Source: Engraulis encrasicolus | Taxonomy: Eukaryota; Chordata; Actinopteri; Clupeiformes; Engraulidae | Direction: 5' to 3' | Assembly: GCF_034702125.1 (NCBI RefSeq) | Contig: NC_085869.1 | Coordinates: 12,789,407-12,853,406 of the forward strand | Length of the DNA stretch: 64,000 nucleotides | In this document: positions 23,401 through 30,778 of the stretch, piece by piece | Position numbering within the stretch: position 1 is the first letter of the stretch | Layout: every line of letters starts with the position of its first letter | Translations under genes and position numbers: made by a program | Notes under the pieces: generated by a model | What the model was told of the DNA's origin: nothing | Databases searched by the model: none | What the model saw: only the letters and a program-made list of their open reading frames with translations

Positions 23401-26287
23401 CCGACTTGACCAGGGATCAGCTAAAGAGTTTCAGTCCATACACCCAGACTGTGTCAGGGAAGATGGGACACCCCGGCCTTATGTCAACATTAGATTGGCC
23501 ACAAGGTAATTTATTTACATTTGTGTACGGATTAAATATCAATTGAATCGTGTAATAAATGTATTGTTAAATGTATGGTTAAATGTATTGTATGTGTTGT
23601 TAAATGAAACTAAGAGGTGTAACTAGTGTTGCACCGATACCGATACCAGTATCAGCCGGGGCCCCGATACCAGTGGTGTAGTCTACTTTTTTATGGTGAG
23701 TATACTGTATATTTTAGCATTTTTTGAAGTGGGTATACTGTGTTTATTTGTGCTATTCAAAACAATGGATCAATCAATTTTAAGTGGGTATACTGAAATC
23801 CCTGAAATTTAGAAGTGGGTATACTCCGTATACCCGCGTTCTACGTAGACTACACCACTGCCCGATACTACACTAAAATGGTGGTATCGGTATCGGCCGA
23901 TACCAACAAATAGGGCACCGATACCATTTCCAGATGCTCGTATGACACTTAAACGCAGCCTTGATCTTAGTTATTTTATATCATTGGTACTTAAAAAGTA
24001 TAAAAAGTTCTACTGGAGTAGGCAGCAGCCTGACAAAGCCATAATAGCAATGATGTTACATCTAAGTAGTAGCCCGTCTAACTTTTTATATATATACGGT
24101 ATATAAATTTCAAACAGAGTAGTATACAGTCCCAGGAAAAAGTTTGTACACCCTTTGAAATTTCTTACATTTCTGTCAAAATTGATCATAAAACATGGTC
24201 TGATCTTCCCGGAAATCTCAAGAAGGAACAATCAGAGTCTGCTTTAAATAATTCCACCCAAACATTTACATGTTATCATATTTTTATTGGTCATAAGGCC
24301 ATAACATTCACAGGAGAGCAGGGCATAAGTAAGTGCACCCTTGCATTAAGTAGGTTTTAACCCTCAGTTAGTTGCAATATCATCAACCAGACTTGTCCTG
24401 TAGTTGCAGATCAGATTAACAAAACAATCTGTTTGTATCTTGTCTCCCTTTTCTTTAGAGAACTGCCTCTCGTCAGCAAGGTTTGTGGGATGTCTTGAGT
24501 GCATAGCTTTCTTGACTTCATGCCTTATAATCTTAATTGCTTTTTGTAAGGGCTTTGACTGGGCTATTTCAGAATGTGTATTTCATTATTATGAAGCCAT
24601 TCTAAAGTTGATTTGCTTCTAAAGTATGGGTTGTTGTCACATTTCAGGACCCATACTCTTGTGTGCTTCAACTGTGTGACAGACTTCCTCAAGTTTTTTT
24701 TCTGTAAAATATCACAATAAACTTGAGTTCATTGTTCCACTGATAATAGCAAACTGTCAAGGGCCTGAGGCAGCAAGGTAGCCGCATATAATGATGCTCC
24801 CGCCACCATACTCAGAAGAGGAGATGTAACCAAGAATAGCTAAAAATGGGATTCTAATGGGGATCTAAAATTAATGGGGTTTCTGTCCAAAAAAATATTG
24901 CTGCACCTTTGAGGTTTGCGAAAAAGCATTTATATGCTTCATAGAATTACTGCAAAATATTCTGTAGACCAATGTTGAAACCAAAGTTGAATTGTTCAGG
25001 GGAACACACAATGTCATGTTTGGAGGAGAACTGGAGAACCACACCTTCACCAAAACATCATCTCCACCTTTGAGTATGGTGGCGGGAGCATCATTATATG
25101 CGGCTACCTTGCTGCCTCAGGCCCTATTCAGTTTGCTATTATCAGTGGAACAGTGAACTCAGAAGTTTATAAAGATATTTTACAGAAAAAAGTGAGGTAG
25201 TCTGTCACACAGTTGAAGCACACAAGAGGATGGGTGCTGAAATGTGACAACAACCCATACTTTAGAAGCAAATCGACTTTAGAATGGCTTCATAATAATG
25301 AAATACACATTCTGGAATAGCCCAGTCAAAGCCCTGACAAAAAACAATTGATATTATATGGCATGAAGTCAAGAAAGCTATGCACTCCAGACATCCCACA
25401 AACCTTGCTGACGAGAGGCAGTTTTCTAAAGAAGAGGGAGACCAGATACATCCAGATTGTTTTCTTAATCTGATCTGCAACTACAGGAAACATCTGGTTG
25501 AGGTTATTGCGACTAACTTAGGGTCAAAACCTATTGAATGCAGGGGTGTACTTACTTATGCCTTGCTGTCCTGTGAATGTTTACATCTTATGGCCAATGA
25601 AAATATGAAAACTTGTAAATGTTTGGGTTGAATTAGTTAAAGCAGACTCTGGTTGTTCCTTCTTGTGATTTCCGGGAAGATCAGACCATGTTTTATGACA
25701 AATTTTGACAGAAAGGTAAGAAATTTCAAAGGGTGTACAAACTTTTTCCTGGGACTGTATGTATGGTATCGGTATCGGCCGGTACTGCACAATCGGGTAT
25801 CGGTATCTGGGCTAAAAAATGGTATTCGTGCAAAACTAGGTGTAACGCACTCAACTCAACCAAAGTAAAAAAAACTGGGTGCTCATTCCTCAAGAATATA
25901 CGAAATAAAGAGAACAGGCAACCCGACACTGAAGAAGGTTAAGACCGAAACATCTGACGGGCAATTAAAAAACAAAACAAAACAAAAGAGTGCTGTCCTG
26001 TCCTATTTATTTAATGTGTTGTTAAATGTGAATGTATTGTTAATTGCTGTGAATTTGTGTTATAACACAAATGTCTAGGAATGTTTAATACATTGACCTT
26101 GTGATTTAGAGTTCTTCTGGAAAAAGGAGGGCTCCACTCCAAACATATCCATGACGACACTTCGACAGACATTCCAAACGTCACATTGTGCACTTCTTGC
26201 CACTCTGACATGTTTTTTTCTCATGTTCGAGATGGGACCAATTTTGGCACACAAATTGGTTTCCTTTGGATTCAATCTGAACAGTAA
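7902..26287 (+). CDS. LACC1: LACC1 (FAMIN), laccase domain-containing 1, five coding exons
   Basis: The coding exons 7902-8421, 10805-10983, 12259-12430, 23280-23505 and 26110-26287 join to 1275 nt, a 424-residue protein, close to the 430 residues of human LACC1. The start is the ATG in GCCATGTCG; an upstream in-frame extension exists but matches nothing. The C-terminal half is the YfiH/multicopper polyphenol oxidoreductase fold: [12 protein letters not shown] entry motif, then metal/active-site residues His236 (DHASDVW), Cys272 (PGADCMP) and His289 (GVAHAGWKG), and a [15 protein letters not shown] tail. In mammals the protein is a macrophage purine-nucleoside enzyme linked to metabolism and inflammation; that role is inferred by homology. 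All introns are GT-AG and no frameshift is seen. Intron sizes are about 2.4, 1.3, 10.8 and 2.6 kb. Confidence 0.95.
8673..8929 (+). mobile_element. TTAA-target MITE, left part, LACC1 intron 1
   Basis: Begins TTAA then AAGGTGCACTGTG at 8669-8683 and follows the family consensus (AAATTCAAAATGGC, CATAATGAATACTTA). It is interrupted after 8929 and resumes at 10681-10771, ending GTGCACCTTTAA. Confidence 0.85.
8930..10680. mobile_element. 1.75-kb fold-back element inside the intron 1 MITE
   Basis: Flanked by the direct repeat CTTAGAA (8923-8929 and 10681-10687); ends are CAGAGA and TCTCTG. Long imperfect inverted arms share TTGATACAAAAGGTTTTT at about 9108 and its inverse near 10552. The short terminal CAGAG and 7-8 bp duplication suggest a hAT-type element. 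Its centre contains a degraded LINE. Confidence 0.75.
9390..10047 (-). pseudogene. Degraded LINE reverse transcriptase fragment
   Basis: Reading this strand, two frames resemble the central part of a fish L2-type RT: one contains [13 protein letters not shown] and [19 protein letters not shown], the other [20 protein letters not shown] and [13 protein letters not shown]. The catalytic box is degraded and a large internal block is missing. It lies antisense to LACC1 in intron 1. Confidence 0.7.
10681..10775 (+). mobile_element. TTAA-target MITE, right part, ends near exon 2
   Basis: Continues the interrupted MITE (GGGCAGCATGAATTCTGG, then GGTGCACCTTTAA). It ends 29 bp before the LACC1 exon 2 acceptor. 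Confidence 0.85.
10805..10983 (+). CDS. LACC1: LACC1 coding exon 2
   Basis: Acceptor GTTGTAG|GC, donor AAG|GTGAGA. Encodes the highly conserved [18 protein letters not shown] and [10 protein letters not shown] segments, nearly the same as the human protein. It ends in phase 0. The acceptor lies only about 30 bp after the end of a MITE. Confidence 0.95.
11013..11127 (-). mobile_element. tRNA-derived SINE (family A), tail half
   Basis: Tail and body of a SINE family recurring in this window (13120, 36865, 37361, 48126, 56347, 59990). Typical body: CTCCAACTCCCATTGTCATT and GCACACAACGAAATTGC. Split by a LINE; the tRNA-like head is at 11761-11965. Confidence 0.8.
11128..11751 (-). mobile_element. 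5'-inverted L2-like LINE inserted in the SINE
   Basis: Flanked by a perfect 9-bp duplication GCATTTATG (11119-11127 and 11752-11760). On the minus strand 11433-11128 encodes the RT C-terminus ([20 protein letters not shown]), a 3' UTR and an ATTC-type tail. From 11434 to 11707 the plus strand encodes the preceding part of the same protein ([28 protein letters not shown] block). A 44-bp stretch at 11708-11751 is an inverted copy of 11285-11328. This layout is typical of twin-primed reverse transcription. Confidence 0.85.
11761..11965 (-). mobile_element. tRNA-derived SINE (family A), head half
   Basis: Contains CCTCACCCGTGCAAGGGGGC, GGGTACCTCAGTCATGGAGG and, inverted, a degenerate pol III B box near GAGTCGAAGC followed by the A-box side CGCTTACCCATG. 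Confidence 0.8.
12259..12430 (+). CDS. LACC1: LACC1 coding exon 3
   Basis: Acceptor TTTCAG|GT, donor GCAG|GTGGGT. Encodes residues 234-290 plus one base, with His236, Cys272 (GADC) and His289 (GVAHAG), the residues expected to form the metal/active site. A SINE starts about 10 bp inside the following intron. Confidence 0.95.
12441..12624 (-). mobile_element. tRNA-derived SINE (family B) at the LACC1 exon 3 donor
   Basis: On the minus strand it has a tRNA-like head with a perfect B box GGTTCGAATCC (12548-12558 inverted), a body with TCTCTCTCCCAATCATTTCC, and an AATAAAGGCC-type tail. Flanks CACGCAGGTGGGTTTTA (12424-12440) and CATGCAGGTAGGTTTAA (12625-12641) are imperfect copies: the target duplication spans the splice donor. 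Confidence 0.85.
12632..12637 (+). promoter_or_regulatory. Duplicated candidate splice donor
   Basis: GTAGGT preceded by GCAG is a second copy of the exon 3 donor made by the SINE target duplication. Its use would retain 201 nt, including an in-frame TAG at 12439-12441. Confidence 0.55.
13120..13443 (-). mobile_element. Complete family A SINE, LACC1 intron 3
   Basis: Most complete copy: GTGAAAGCCCATTGGG tail side, body with CTCCAACTCCCATTGTCATT, GGCGCCCCTGGGGAGCAGTG, GGGTACCTCAGTCATGGAGG, and a tRNA-like head read inverted as CAGTCATGCTTAAGTGGTTA with B box GGTTCGACTCC. About 320 bp. Confidence 0.85.
15352..15755. repeat. Two-unit ~200-bp tandem duplication
   Basis: Units at about 15352-15559 and 15560-15755 share TATGAATATGGTCATTGATC, GCACGAGCGGTGCTGTCC and GCAATGCCGATTTAATGTCA with scattered substitutions. 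Lies inside the hAT-like element. Confidence 0.85.
15899..16961 (-). repeat. 3' LTR of the Gmr1-type element
   Basis: 1063 bp, nearly identical to 21447-22507, starting TGTTGCAGGACTGGTCGG and ending TCTCCGTGACA on the plus strand. The adjacent internal side is the polypurine tract. Confidence 0.95.
16962..16975 (-). other. Polypurine tract
   Basis: On the minus strand AGAAGGGGGGGGAAA lies directly against the 3' LTR, the standard position of the plus-strand primer. Confidence 0.85.
17007..19622 (-). CDS. Retrotransposon pol: integrase-RT-RNase H
   Basis: An 871-codon open frame from an ATG. Integrase comes first: a zinc-binding region with His31/His38 and Cys68/Cys71, then the catalytic core with Asp100, Asp159 and Glu195 (D,D-35-E spacing), and a GPY/F-type tail ([16 protein letters not shown]). 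RT follows at about residues 430-640 ([34 protein letters not shown]), then RNase H ([23 protein letters not shown]) to the end. The RT catalytic box is abnormal: Tyr607-Asp608 is followed directly by Ile, so two residues of the usual Y-x-D-D are absent. The frame upstream is open back to a TAG that ends the gag frame. Predicted RT-dead. Confidence 0.92.
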   Translation of the reverse strand: MQNNILYRQSEDGLQLVVPEQYRQQVLELGHTIPWAGHLAHMKTLQRISRRFYWPGMFVQVRDYCRSCCQCQLAGGKGFARAPLVPLPVVDTPFERIAVDVVGPLEQSRSGNRFILVICDYATRYPEAFPLKVVTAKQVASCLLQLFSRVGIPREVLTDQGPNFMSKTLKQVYDLLGIKRIRTTPYHPQTDGLVERFNQTLLNMLRRFVDDSGKEWDQWIPYLLFAYREVPQESTGFSPFELLYGHQVRGPLDVLKETWEGETSEQTDIISYVLKMREKLTAVTAMAQDNLRKSQERQKAWYDRSARTRSFQPGDWVLLLLPSSDNKLLAKWQWPYTVTRKMGKVTYEINMPDRRKKHQVFHVNMLKRWMERAEPELQSEPQQAASALFIRAVEEEEEYSEQYLPGREEESQLDLSHLSEECQRDLCNILPEGLFTQRPGRTELVEHRVVLKDDNPVRQPCYRVPERLLPVMKEELDMMLELGVIEPSFSEWSSPVILIPKKDGSLRFCLDFRKVNMQAKFDPYPMPRVDDLVERLGKTKYLSTLDLCKGYWQVPLAEGSKELTAFRTPFGHFQFTVLPFGLHGAPASFQRLMDRILRGAEGFAAAYDIVIYSATWGEHLQHLQQILSLVKEAGLTIHPDKCALAREETSYLGYVLGRGVIRPQLGKVEAIKSAERPTTKKLVRSFLGLVGWYRRFIQNFSEKAAVLTELTRKSQPNKVQWSEECESAFQDLKDSLCQEPVLLSPDFERQFTVQTDASDRGLGAVLLQGEEGQLQPVAYISSKLLPREQNYSTVEKECLATKWALDSFKYYLLGRKFVLETDHRALSWLGSMLDTNSRITRGFLAIQPFDFDVLYRAGKFNCTADFLSRPE
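19632..19634 (-). other. Single in-frame TAG between Gag-protease and pol
   Basis: Gag-protease and integrase-RT share one reading frame; only this TAG divides them, with the pol ATG 12 nt further on. It may be a translational control stop, as in some retroviruses, or a disabling mutation. Confidence 0.8.
19632..21398 (-). CDS. Retrotransposon Gag-protease with SCAN-like capsid region
   Basis: 588 residues from the ATG in AAGATGTCG; the frame stays open a little upstream but only from GTG. Order: an Ala/Thr/Glu-rich and coiled N-terminus, a capsid region starting around residue 125, a SCAN-like segment (about 204-289, with [20 protein letters not shown] and [11 protein letters not shown]), a CCHC zinc knuckle (Cys344, Cys347, His352, Cys357) and an aspartic protease with Asp401 in [11 protein letters not shown]. 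Gag packages element RNA and the protease cuts the polyprotein. The reading frame has no internal break. Confidence 0.92.
   Translation of the reverse strand: MSTTRKQASKANEEVAAAETTRTAAAAVGDDAEATATATANTERRDESSLDRLARMFESFMEVQRARDVKLEKESARQAQQYSVLNHQVNQLQLDVENVRERGGTPVPSRTSTPEPATDTTRGSKTPYKLKMPKLEETDNIDHYLTTFEKLAAACEWPKEDWAIHLIPLLTGKARSAFIAMDPENNMNFDKLKEAILKKYEINAETYRSQFRAMDTNQDETPQELYIRLKDLFYTWVKYDTSSKEALMETMVLEQYLRVLYPEVRTWVKERNPMTAAEAATLVENFVAAHKGSKRYRYAGVLDRQPWGKSDGVGSGRGSGAPPNYSRNTPPPTHSSVKPQGVSCFNCGREGHKSPACPLRKPKHSHLCYVPNPSPPIMTQQSRDPIINVQLNGKPTTALVDTGCTQTLVQADLVPLECRNENEKLTICCVHGDTSEHSTAEVYVGICGQTYLLKVGLVPKLPYPILLGQDLPVLPDLVGKTALSCVATRAMAKAKPLDMADFPFYGEDVPVEPACTREERCAKRRETVLDIVEQSGLQSDSDVEPPSLSDADVHFNGDVAVLQRADPTLAKLFKEAEEGSSFVPALGN
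21431..21444 (-). other. tRNA-Leu-type primer binding site
   Basis: On the minus strand TGGTGTCAGAAGTG begins 2 nt after the 5' LTR and complements the 3' end of vertebrate tRNA-Leu species ending CACTTCTGACACCA. The match is 14 nt. Confidence 0.75.
21447..22507 (-). repeat. 5' LTR of the Gmr1-type element
   Basis: 1061 bp, nearly identical to the 3' LTR. As the element's promoter it would drive transcription antisense to LACC1. Two single-base indels and roughly ten substitutions separate the LTRs by eye. Confidence 0.95.
22612..23279. other. Remainder of LACC1 intron 3
   Basis: Mostly AT-rich unclassified sequence. A pyrimidine-rich stretch (TACTCTTGTTTTTCCTCT) near 23240 lies upstream of the exon 4 acceptor. 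Confidence 0.5.
23280..23505 (+). CDS. LACC1: LACC1 coding exon 4
   Basis: Acceptor AATAAAG|GG, donor CAAG|GTAATT. Encodes [17 protein letters not shown] and [15 protein letters not shown], conserved core of the YfiH fold. The exon completes the split Gly291 codon, confirming the junction with exon 3 across the 10.8-kb intron. Confidence 0.95.
23671..23860. mobile_element. 190-bp hAT MITE (CAGTGGTGTAGTCTAC family), copy 1
   Basis: 16-bp inverted ends CAGTGGTGTAGTCTAC / GTAGACTACACCACTG and a perfect 8-bp duplication CCCGATAC (23663-23670, 23861-23868). Internally contains repeated GAAGTGGGTATACT. A second copy is at 50613-50798. Confidence 0.93.
24127..25757. mobile_element. 1.63-kb palindromic Tc1/mariner derivative
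   Basis: Ends CAGTCCCAGGAAAAAGTTTG and its inverse, each next to TA. The arms (about 24127-24830 and 25060-25757) are inverted copies, and each carries the C-terminal half of a Tc1-type transposase gene, degraded by stops: the right arm reads [27 protein letters not shown] and PSQSPD. These correspond to the end of the DDE domain. With no N-terminal half, it cannot be autonomous. Confidence 0.85.
26110..26287 (+). CDS. LACC1: LACC1 terminal coding exon 5
   Basis: Acceptor GATTTAG|AG. Encodes the C-terminal [27 protein letters not shown] and FGTQIGF segments, then a TAA stop. The phase fits exon 4 exactly. Confidence 0.95.
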
Positions 26288-27107
26288 TTGTCATTGAAAC
26301 ACTGTTCAAACTTCGATCTGTTCATTTTGTCACATTTTCCCCAATTTGTTGATGGGAATGATCTTTGATATTTTGTAATACTTTCCCTGAACATTACTGT
26401 CATGTTTGATGCATTCTTAGGTTTTATCACAGTAGGCCTACGTGTCATAGGTCATACGATTAGACTGACTTTTTATACTGTTACAATATGTTATGTACAC
26501 ATAGAAGTGCATTTTTTACATAGTGAGCTATTAAAATAGTTTTGTATGTCACTCTAATGAAGAGTTTTTACTGTAATGATAATGAATTAAATGATTCATG
26601 ATTAATGTGGACTGGCTCTGAATTTTTCTGAAATTATTGAAGGGTGAGGAGAGCAACTCTGAAGTGCAACTGAGTTAACTTCGTACAATATATCAGGACT
26701 GTGAAACATACACAGAACAGAATGCATATGTAATGTAGAAATGGTCTTCCGCAGTGTGTTGGTAAACACTGAAGAGCGGTTAAGCCAGAGTGCCTCTCTG
26801 ACCAAGCAAATATACACATTAATTGTGTGGTTTTCAAAAGCATTGTGATATGTGAATACATCAATTGGCAGCAGTGTGTGAAAGTGTGAGTCGAAAGAAT
26901 TGCGTTCATGGTTTACTCCACTGTCAAGATTACCTGCACTCTTCCCTTTCTTGCTGAATTCCCATTTTAAAAGTCTGTATGAATAAATAAATAGAATAAA
27001 ACTGCTCAACTGAGTGTCAGTGAATTCATCCTGAATACATCCATGTCATCTCTTTTCAGCTGTGGTCTTGAGGCCCACAAATGTTGTAACTTAGTAGCAT
27101 TGCCATG
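26288..27107 (+). other. LACC1 3' UTR and downstream DNA
   Basis: No coding signal. Possible polyadenylation hexamers AATAAA occur at 26982 and 26995; whether they serve LACC1 cannot be told from sequence. No repeat family recognised. Confidence 0.35.
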
Positions 27108-27109
27108 TA

Positions 27110-28090
27110 CAGTCCAGGCCACTTTATTAGAATAGCATGATTTATTTCCATAATTCCGTCAATAATGTTAAACTGTCATGGATTATAGATTCATGGCCCA
27201 GTTTTCTAACTATTCCAATCACTCTATTGTTTATTGTTACATATTTTGGCCTTCCAGCTTTAAAAAAAAACATGAATTGGGAAATTCGCATCATTAGAAT
27301 ATTGTAATAAAATCACAATTTTCTTCAGCAAAATGCAGGTCACATCAAATCTGTTGAAATTTGGTACTTTCTACATAACCTGCGATGTTCAATACTTGAT
27401 TAGGACTCTCTCTGTCTTAATAAGTGCCATGATGTGTTTAACATTGAAGTCAATGGCAGAAACAGTGCTTGGGAGCTATGGAAGCCCAGATATCCTTGAT
27501 GCTTTACTATCAGCTGTTCTTGGTGGTTGACCTGGTGACCCACACTTCACTCTTCAATATACCCTGTAGATTTCCATGCCACGTTTTGGTGTTACCTCAC
27601 CAGTTTAATTCTAACACACCAGAAATAAAACCCCCTTCATTTTCAATGGGGTGTCATTTCTGGTGATTTAGAATTAAACTGGTGAGTTAGCGCCAAAATG
27701 TGGCATGGAAATCTACAGGGTATATTGAAGAGTGAAGTGTGGGTCACCAGGTCAACCATCATGGCAGTTATTAAGACAGAGAGAGTTCTAACCAAGTATT
27801 GAACATTGCATGATATGTAGAAAGTACCAAATTTCAACTGATTTGATGTGACCCAAATATTGTGGATGAAAATTGTGATTTTATTACAATATTCTAATGA
27901 TGCGAATTTCCCAATTCATGGGTTTTTTTAAGCTGGAAGGCCAAAATATGTAAAAATAAACAATAGAGTGATTGGAATAGTTAGAAAACTGGGCCATGAA
28001 TCTATTATCTATGACAGTTTAACATTGTTGATGGAATTATGGAAATAAATCAACTTTTTCATGCTATTCTAATAAAGTGGCCTGGAGCTG
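27110..28090. mobile_element. 0.98-kb palindromic Tc1/mariner-like element
   Basis: Bounded by TA and ends CAG..CCAGGCCACTTTATTAG / CTAATAAAGTGGCCTGG...CTG. Almost the entire length is two inverted arms (27110-27625, 27640-28090) meeting at about 27632. No coding sequence is recognisable. Confidence 0.85.
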
Positions 28091-28556
28091 TATATAATTT
28101 ATTGAACGAGTTCCAGTTTTGCAAATACAAAAAGAAGTATCAATGAATTACTATTAATTTATTGGGTAATACTTTATAATACTGACTCCTTGTTAAGCAT
28201 TAGTTATGAATTTGTTAAGCATCATATTTAATTCACTTGATGTCAACGCTCATTATTCCAATTCCATAATTTTGACATAACAAATGCAAATGAGTAGACC
28301 TAATAACCAATCAAAATCTGGAACGATACTCGCCAATGGCGGTTCTACTCATTTGGGGGCCTTAGGTAAAGTATAGACAATAGGGCCCTGTTGAATTGTT
28401 TTTGCAGGCATCTATCATTACGGGGCTGACTGTTTCGGGTCACCTACAGTGGACAGTTTTGGTTGGGCCCTAGCAGAGGTGTCAAAAGTAGAAGATAAAA
28501 ATTAAGAAACACAATTTTCTTCCAACACATGTAATTTATTGGAGTAACCAGTAGAC
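28091..28556. other. Intergenic, mostly unclassified
   Basis: A MITE end CAGAGGTGTCAAAAGTAG at 28471 matches the family at 7124. Otherwise nothing recognised. Confidence 0.45.
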
Positions 28557-28794
28557 TAGTGTTTCTCAACGGGGGTGGTATAGCCCCCCATGGGGCCGTT
28601 GGGGAGCTCTACGGGGCGTTGCGAAGGATACAGCTGAGAGGGGGCGGTGCTTATTTGCCATTGGGGCATTAGTCAGGGTTTAGTGGGGCATTAGTCAGGC
28701 GCGTTGTCAGGGTTATGATGAGGTCAAGGGGGCATTTGGAAGCTTGTGATGAGTCCAAGGGGGCATTTGTTCAAAAAAAGCTTGAGAACGACTG
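28557..28794. mobile_element. hAT MITE (TAGTGTTTCTCAA family), copy 1
   Basis: Perfect 8-bp duplication CAGTAGAC (28549-28556, 28795-28802), ends TAGTGTTTCTCAACG and CTTGAGAACGACTG, G-rich body with GGGGGCATT repeats. Other copies at 46889 and 59705. Confidence 0.88.
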
Positions 28795-28802
28795 CAGTAG
28801 AC

Positions 28803-29489
28803 GGAGGCATCCAGACCTTCTGAGGGGGGAATGATGGAAAATGTTTGACAACCACTGCCTTGAGAGCAGCATCATTTCACAAATCCTTCACCCCTACAGG
28901 CAACACTCGGGCTAACACACACACATCTGCAACGTTTTCCTGATTGATTTCGTTTGTGTGTAGTGTGAGTGTAAGGTGCTGCTGGAGATGGGAACCAGAC
29001 AGCTCAGTCTAATGTTCACCGCATCTACGACTCACTTGACCTAAAGCAGGCATTATGATATACAGTGCCCGGGGAAAAAAAAATTGAAGGCCTTTTCCTT
29101 AATGCCATGTGGAATAGCGAAGGGCGCCTATTTAGCTCTGCCAGTCCTACAACAAAGCAGCAGAATAAAGAGTGAGAGCGAAGGGCAGAACAGTGTTGAG
29201 TTAACTCTGCGAAACACTGCAAAAAAGGCAGTCAGTAGGTCACGAGATTGAAGGGATAGATTCAGTAGCTCAAGGTCTCAGTCAAGATGTTGTTAAGCCT
29301 CTGAAGAAGTCTTGATAGGGAATGAGGCTTCTGGTCCTTGACACCTTGAATGTAAAACTGGCTGCATATAACAAACAACATGGAACATGGTTATGGAAAT
29401 ACCTTATTTACTTTTGATATGATCAATGCTCAGTCATGCTTGTTCTCAGTCTAATTTCAACAAGGTGTAACCAAGCAACCAAACAGGTG
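28803..29489. other. Intergenic, no gene seen
   Basis: Unclassified sequence with no convincing ORF or terminal repeats. Confidence 0.45.
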
Positions 29490-29497
29490 GTAGGAGG

Positions 29498-29723
29498 CAG
29501 GGCTGGATCGGCCATCTGTCGTACCGGGCATTTCCCGGTGGGCCCTGCACCCTTGTGGGCCCCTATTTTCAGAAATGTACAAAATATTTTCTTTTAACAT
29601 TTCTGAAAATAGGGCCCCATGAGGGTGCGTGGCCCACCGGTGAGTCAGTTCTGTGCCGCTAATTATGAGGAGCCCCTTTAAGCCAAAGTGCCTGGGCTCC
29701 ATTTCTCCCCCAGCCCAACCCTG
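29498..29723. mobile_element. 226-bp hAT MITE (CAGGGCTGG family), copy 1
   Basis: Perfect 8-bp duplication GTAGGAGG on both sides; ends CAGGGCTGG and CCCAACCCTG. The centre holds an inverted AACATTTCTGAAAATAGG pair. Copy 2 lies at 55566-55775. Confidence 0.92.
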
Positions 29724-30067
29724 GTAGGAGGTAACTGTACACACTGCTTTGTGGAAAAGATGAAAACACAATGCTGCTGTTCTGTTGCTTCTTTGCATAA
29801 GACCATGCCTTTGGCTTTTTGGCTGAAAACAAGTTGCACAACAGAATCTCTATGTGTGTTCTCTTCTCTAGTCCACACTTACTATTTCACTCTATTACGA
29901 GATTTATGCAAATAATGGCCTGCTCAGGAAAGCATGGGGGCATGTACTGTAGGCCTTTGTATGCAATACCACCTGGGGTTAGATTTTCCAATGTTCATTT
30001 CACAATTCAAGAAGGTAGAGAATGCGCGCACATCAGTGGTACAGGTGCTGGACAAAATAAAGTAACT

Positions 30068-30181
30068 GAAGTAAATGATAGAAGTCCGCAACACTGTTAA
30101 TGCTCCCAGTGATTTATTTGCACTAAATTGTGCAAATAAATCACTGTGAGCATTAACAGTGTAGCGGACTTGTATCTTTTA
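30068..30181. repeat. Short perfect-looking hairpin
   Basis: Arms of about 52 bp, with GTGATTTATTTGCAC on the left and GTGCAAATAAATCAC on the right, meet near 30124. Outer ends read TGAAGTAAA and TTTACTTCA. MITE-like. Confidence 0.7.
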
Positions 30182-30220
30182 CTTCATTTCACAATTCACT
30201 TCGATTGGGGATACTTGACT

Positions 30221-30223
30221 TTG

Positions 30224-30307
<84 letters not shown>
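30221..30307. repeat. TG microsatellite
   Basis: About 43 uninterrupted TG units. Confidence 0.97.
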
Positions 30308-30310
<3 letters not shown>

Positions 30311-30556
30311 GATTGTTCTTCATTTAGAATTCCATGGACCAACAAAATCAGTGAATTCGAGCTAGCAGGTGAACCCTAAAAGAGACTACAAAAGGACCAA
30401 TGGATACACACCAGAACCACCCTTACCCCAGACCAGGTTTGCGCGCTATTGGAACCCACCCACACATAAAATAATACAGTGTAGAATTGTATAGAGCTGA
30501 AAAAAAGTATGACTATGCCATTGTCTCCCCAGTTTTACGTATTGTTTCAAACCTAC

Positions 30557-30778
30557 GTGGTAATCACTCAAGATAATGGAAAAAAAGAGGAGGCGCACAC
30601 AAGACTTGTGTGAAAAAGTGTATTGAAGTCGAAATTAAACAACAGAAGTCTAAGGTTAACTGGAGAAACAGACGTTTCGGAGCTAGTCCAGTCTCTACTG
30701 GAGACATTGAGAATGGACTAGCTCCGAAACGTCTGTCTTGTGTGCGCCTCCTTTTTTCCATTATCTTGAGTGATTACT
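30557..30778. repeat. Fold-back repeat with GAAACGTCTG core
   Basis: GGTAATCACTCAAGATAATG at left is inverted at the right end (30750-30778), and an inner pair CAGACGTTTCGGAGCTAGTC is also inverted. The CGAAACGTC motif recurs at 56058 and (inverted) near 58460, suggesting a family. Confidence 0.7.

Larger units (their letters stand above)
23624..25838. mobile_element. hAT-like element in LACC1 intron 4
   Basis: Flanked by a perfect 8-bp duplication GGTGTAAC (23616-23623 and 25839-25846). Ends TAGTGTTGCAC and GTGCAAAACTA are inverted copies, and subterminal CCGATACC/GGTATCGG repeats are present on both sides. Contains two further insertions. Confidence 0.85.
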
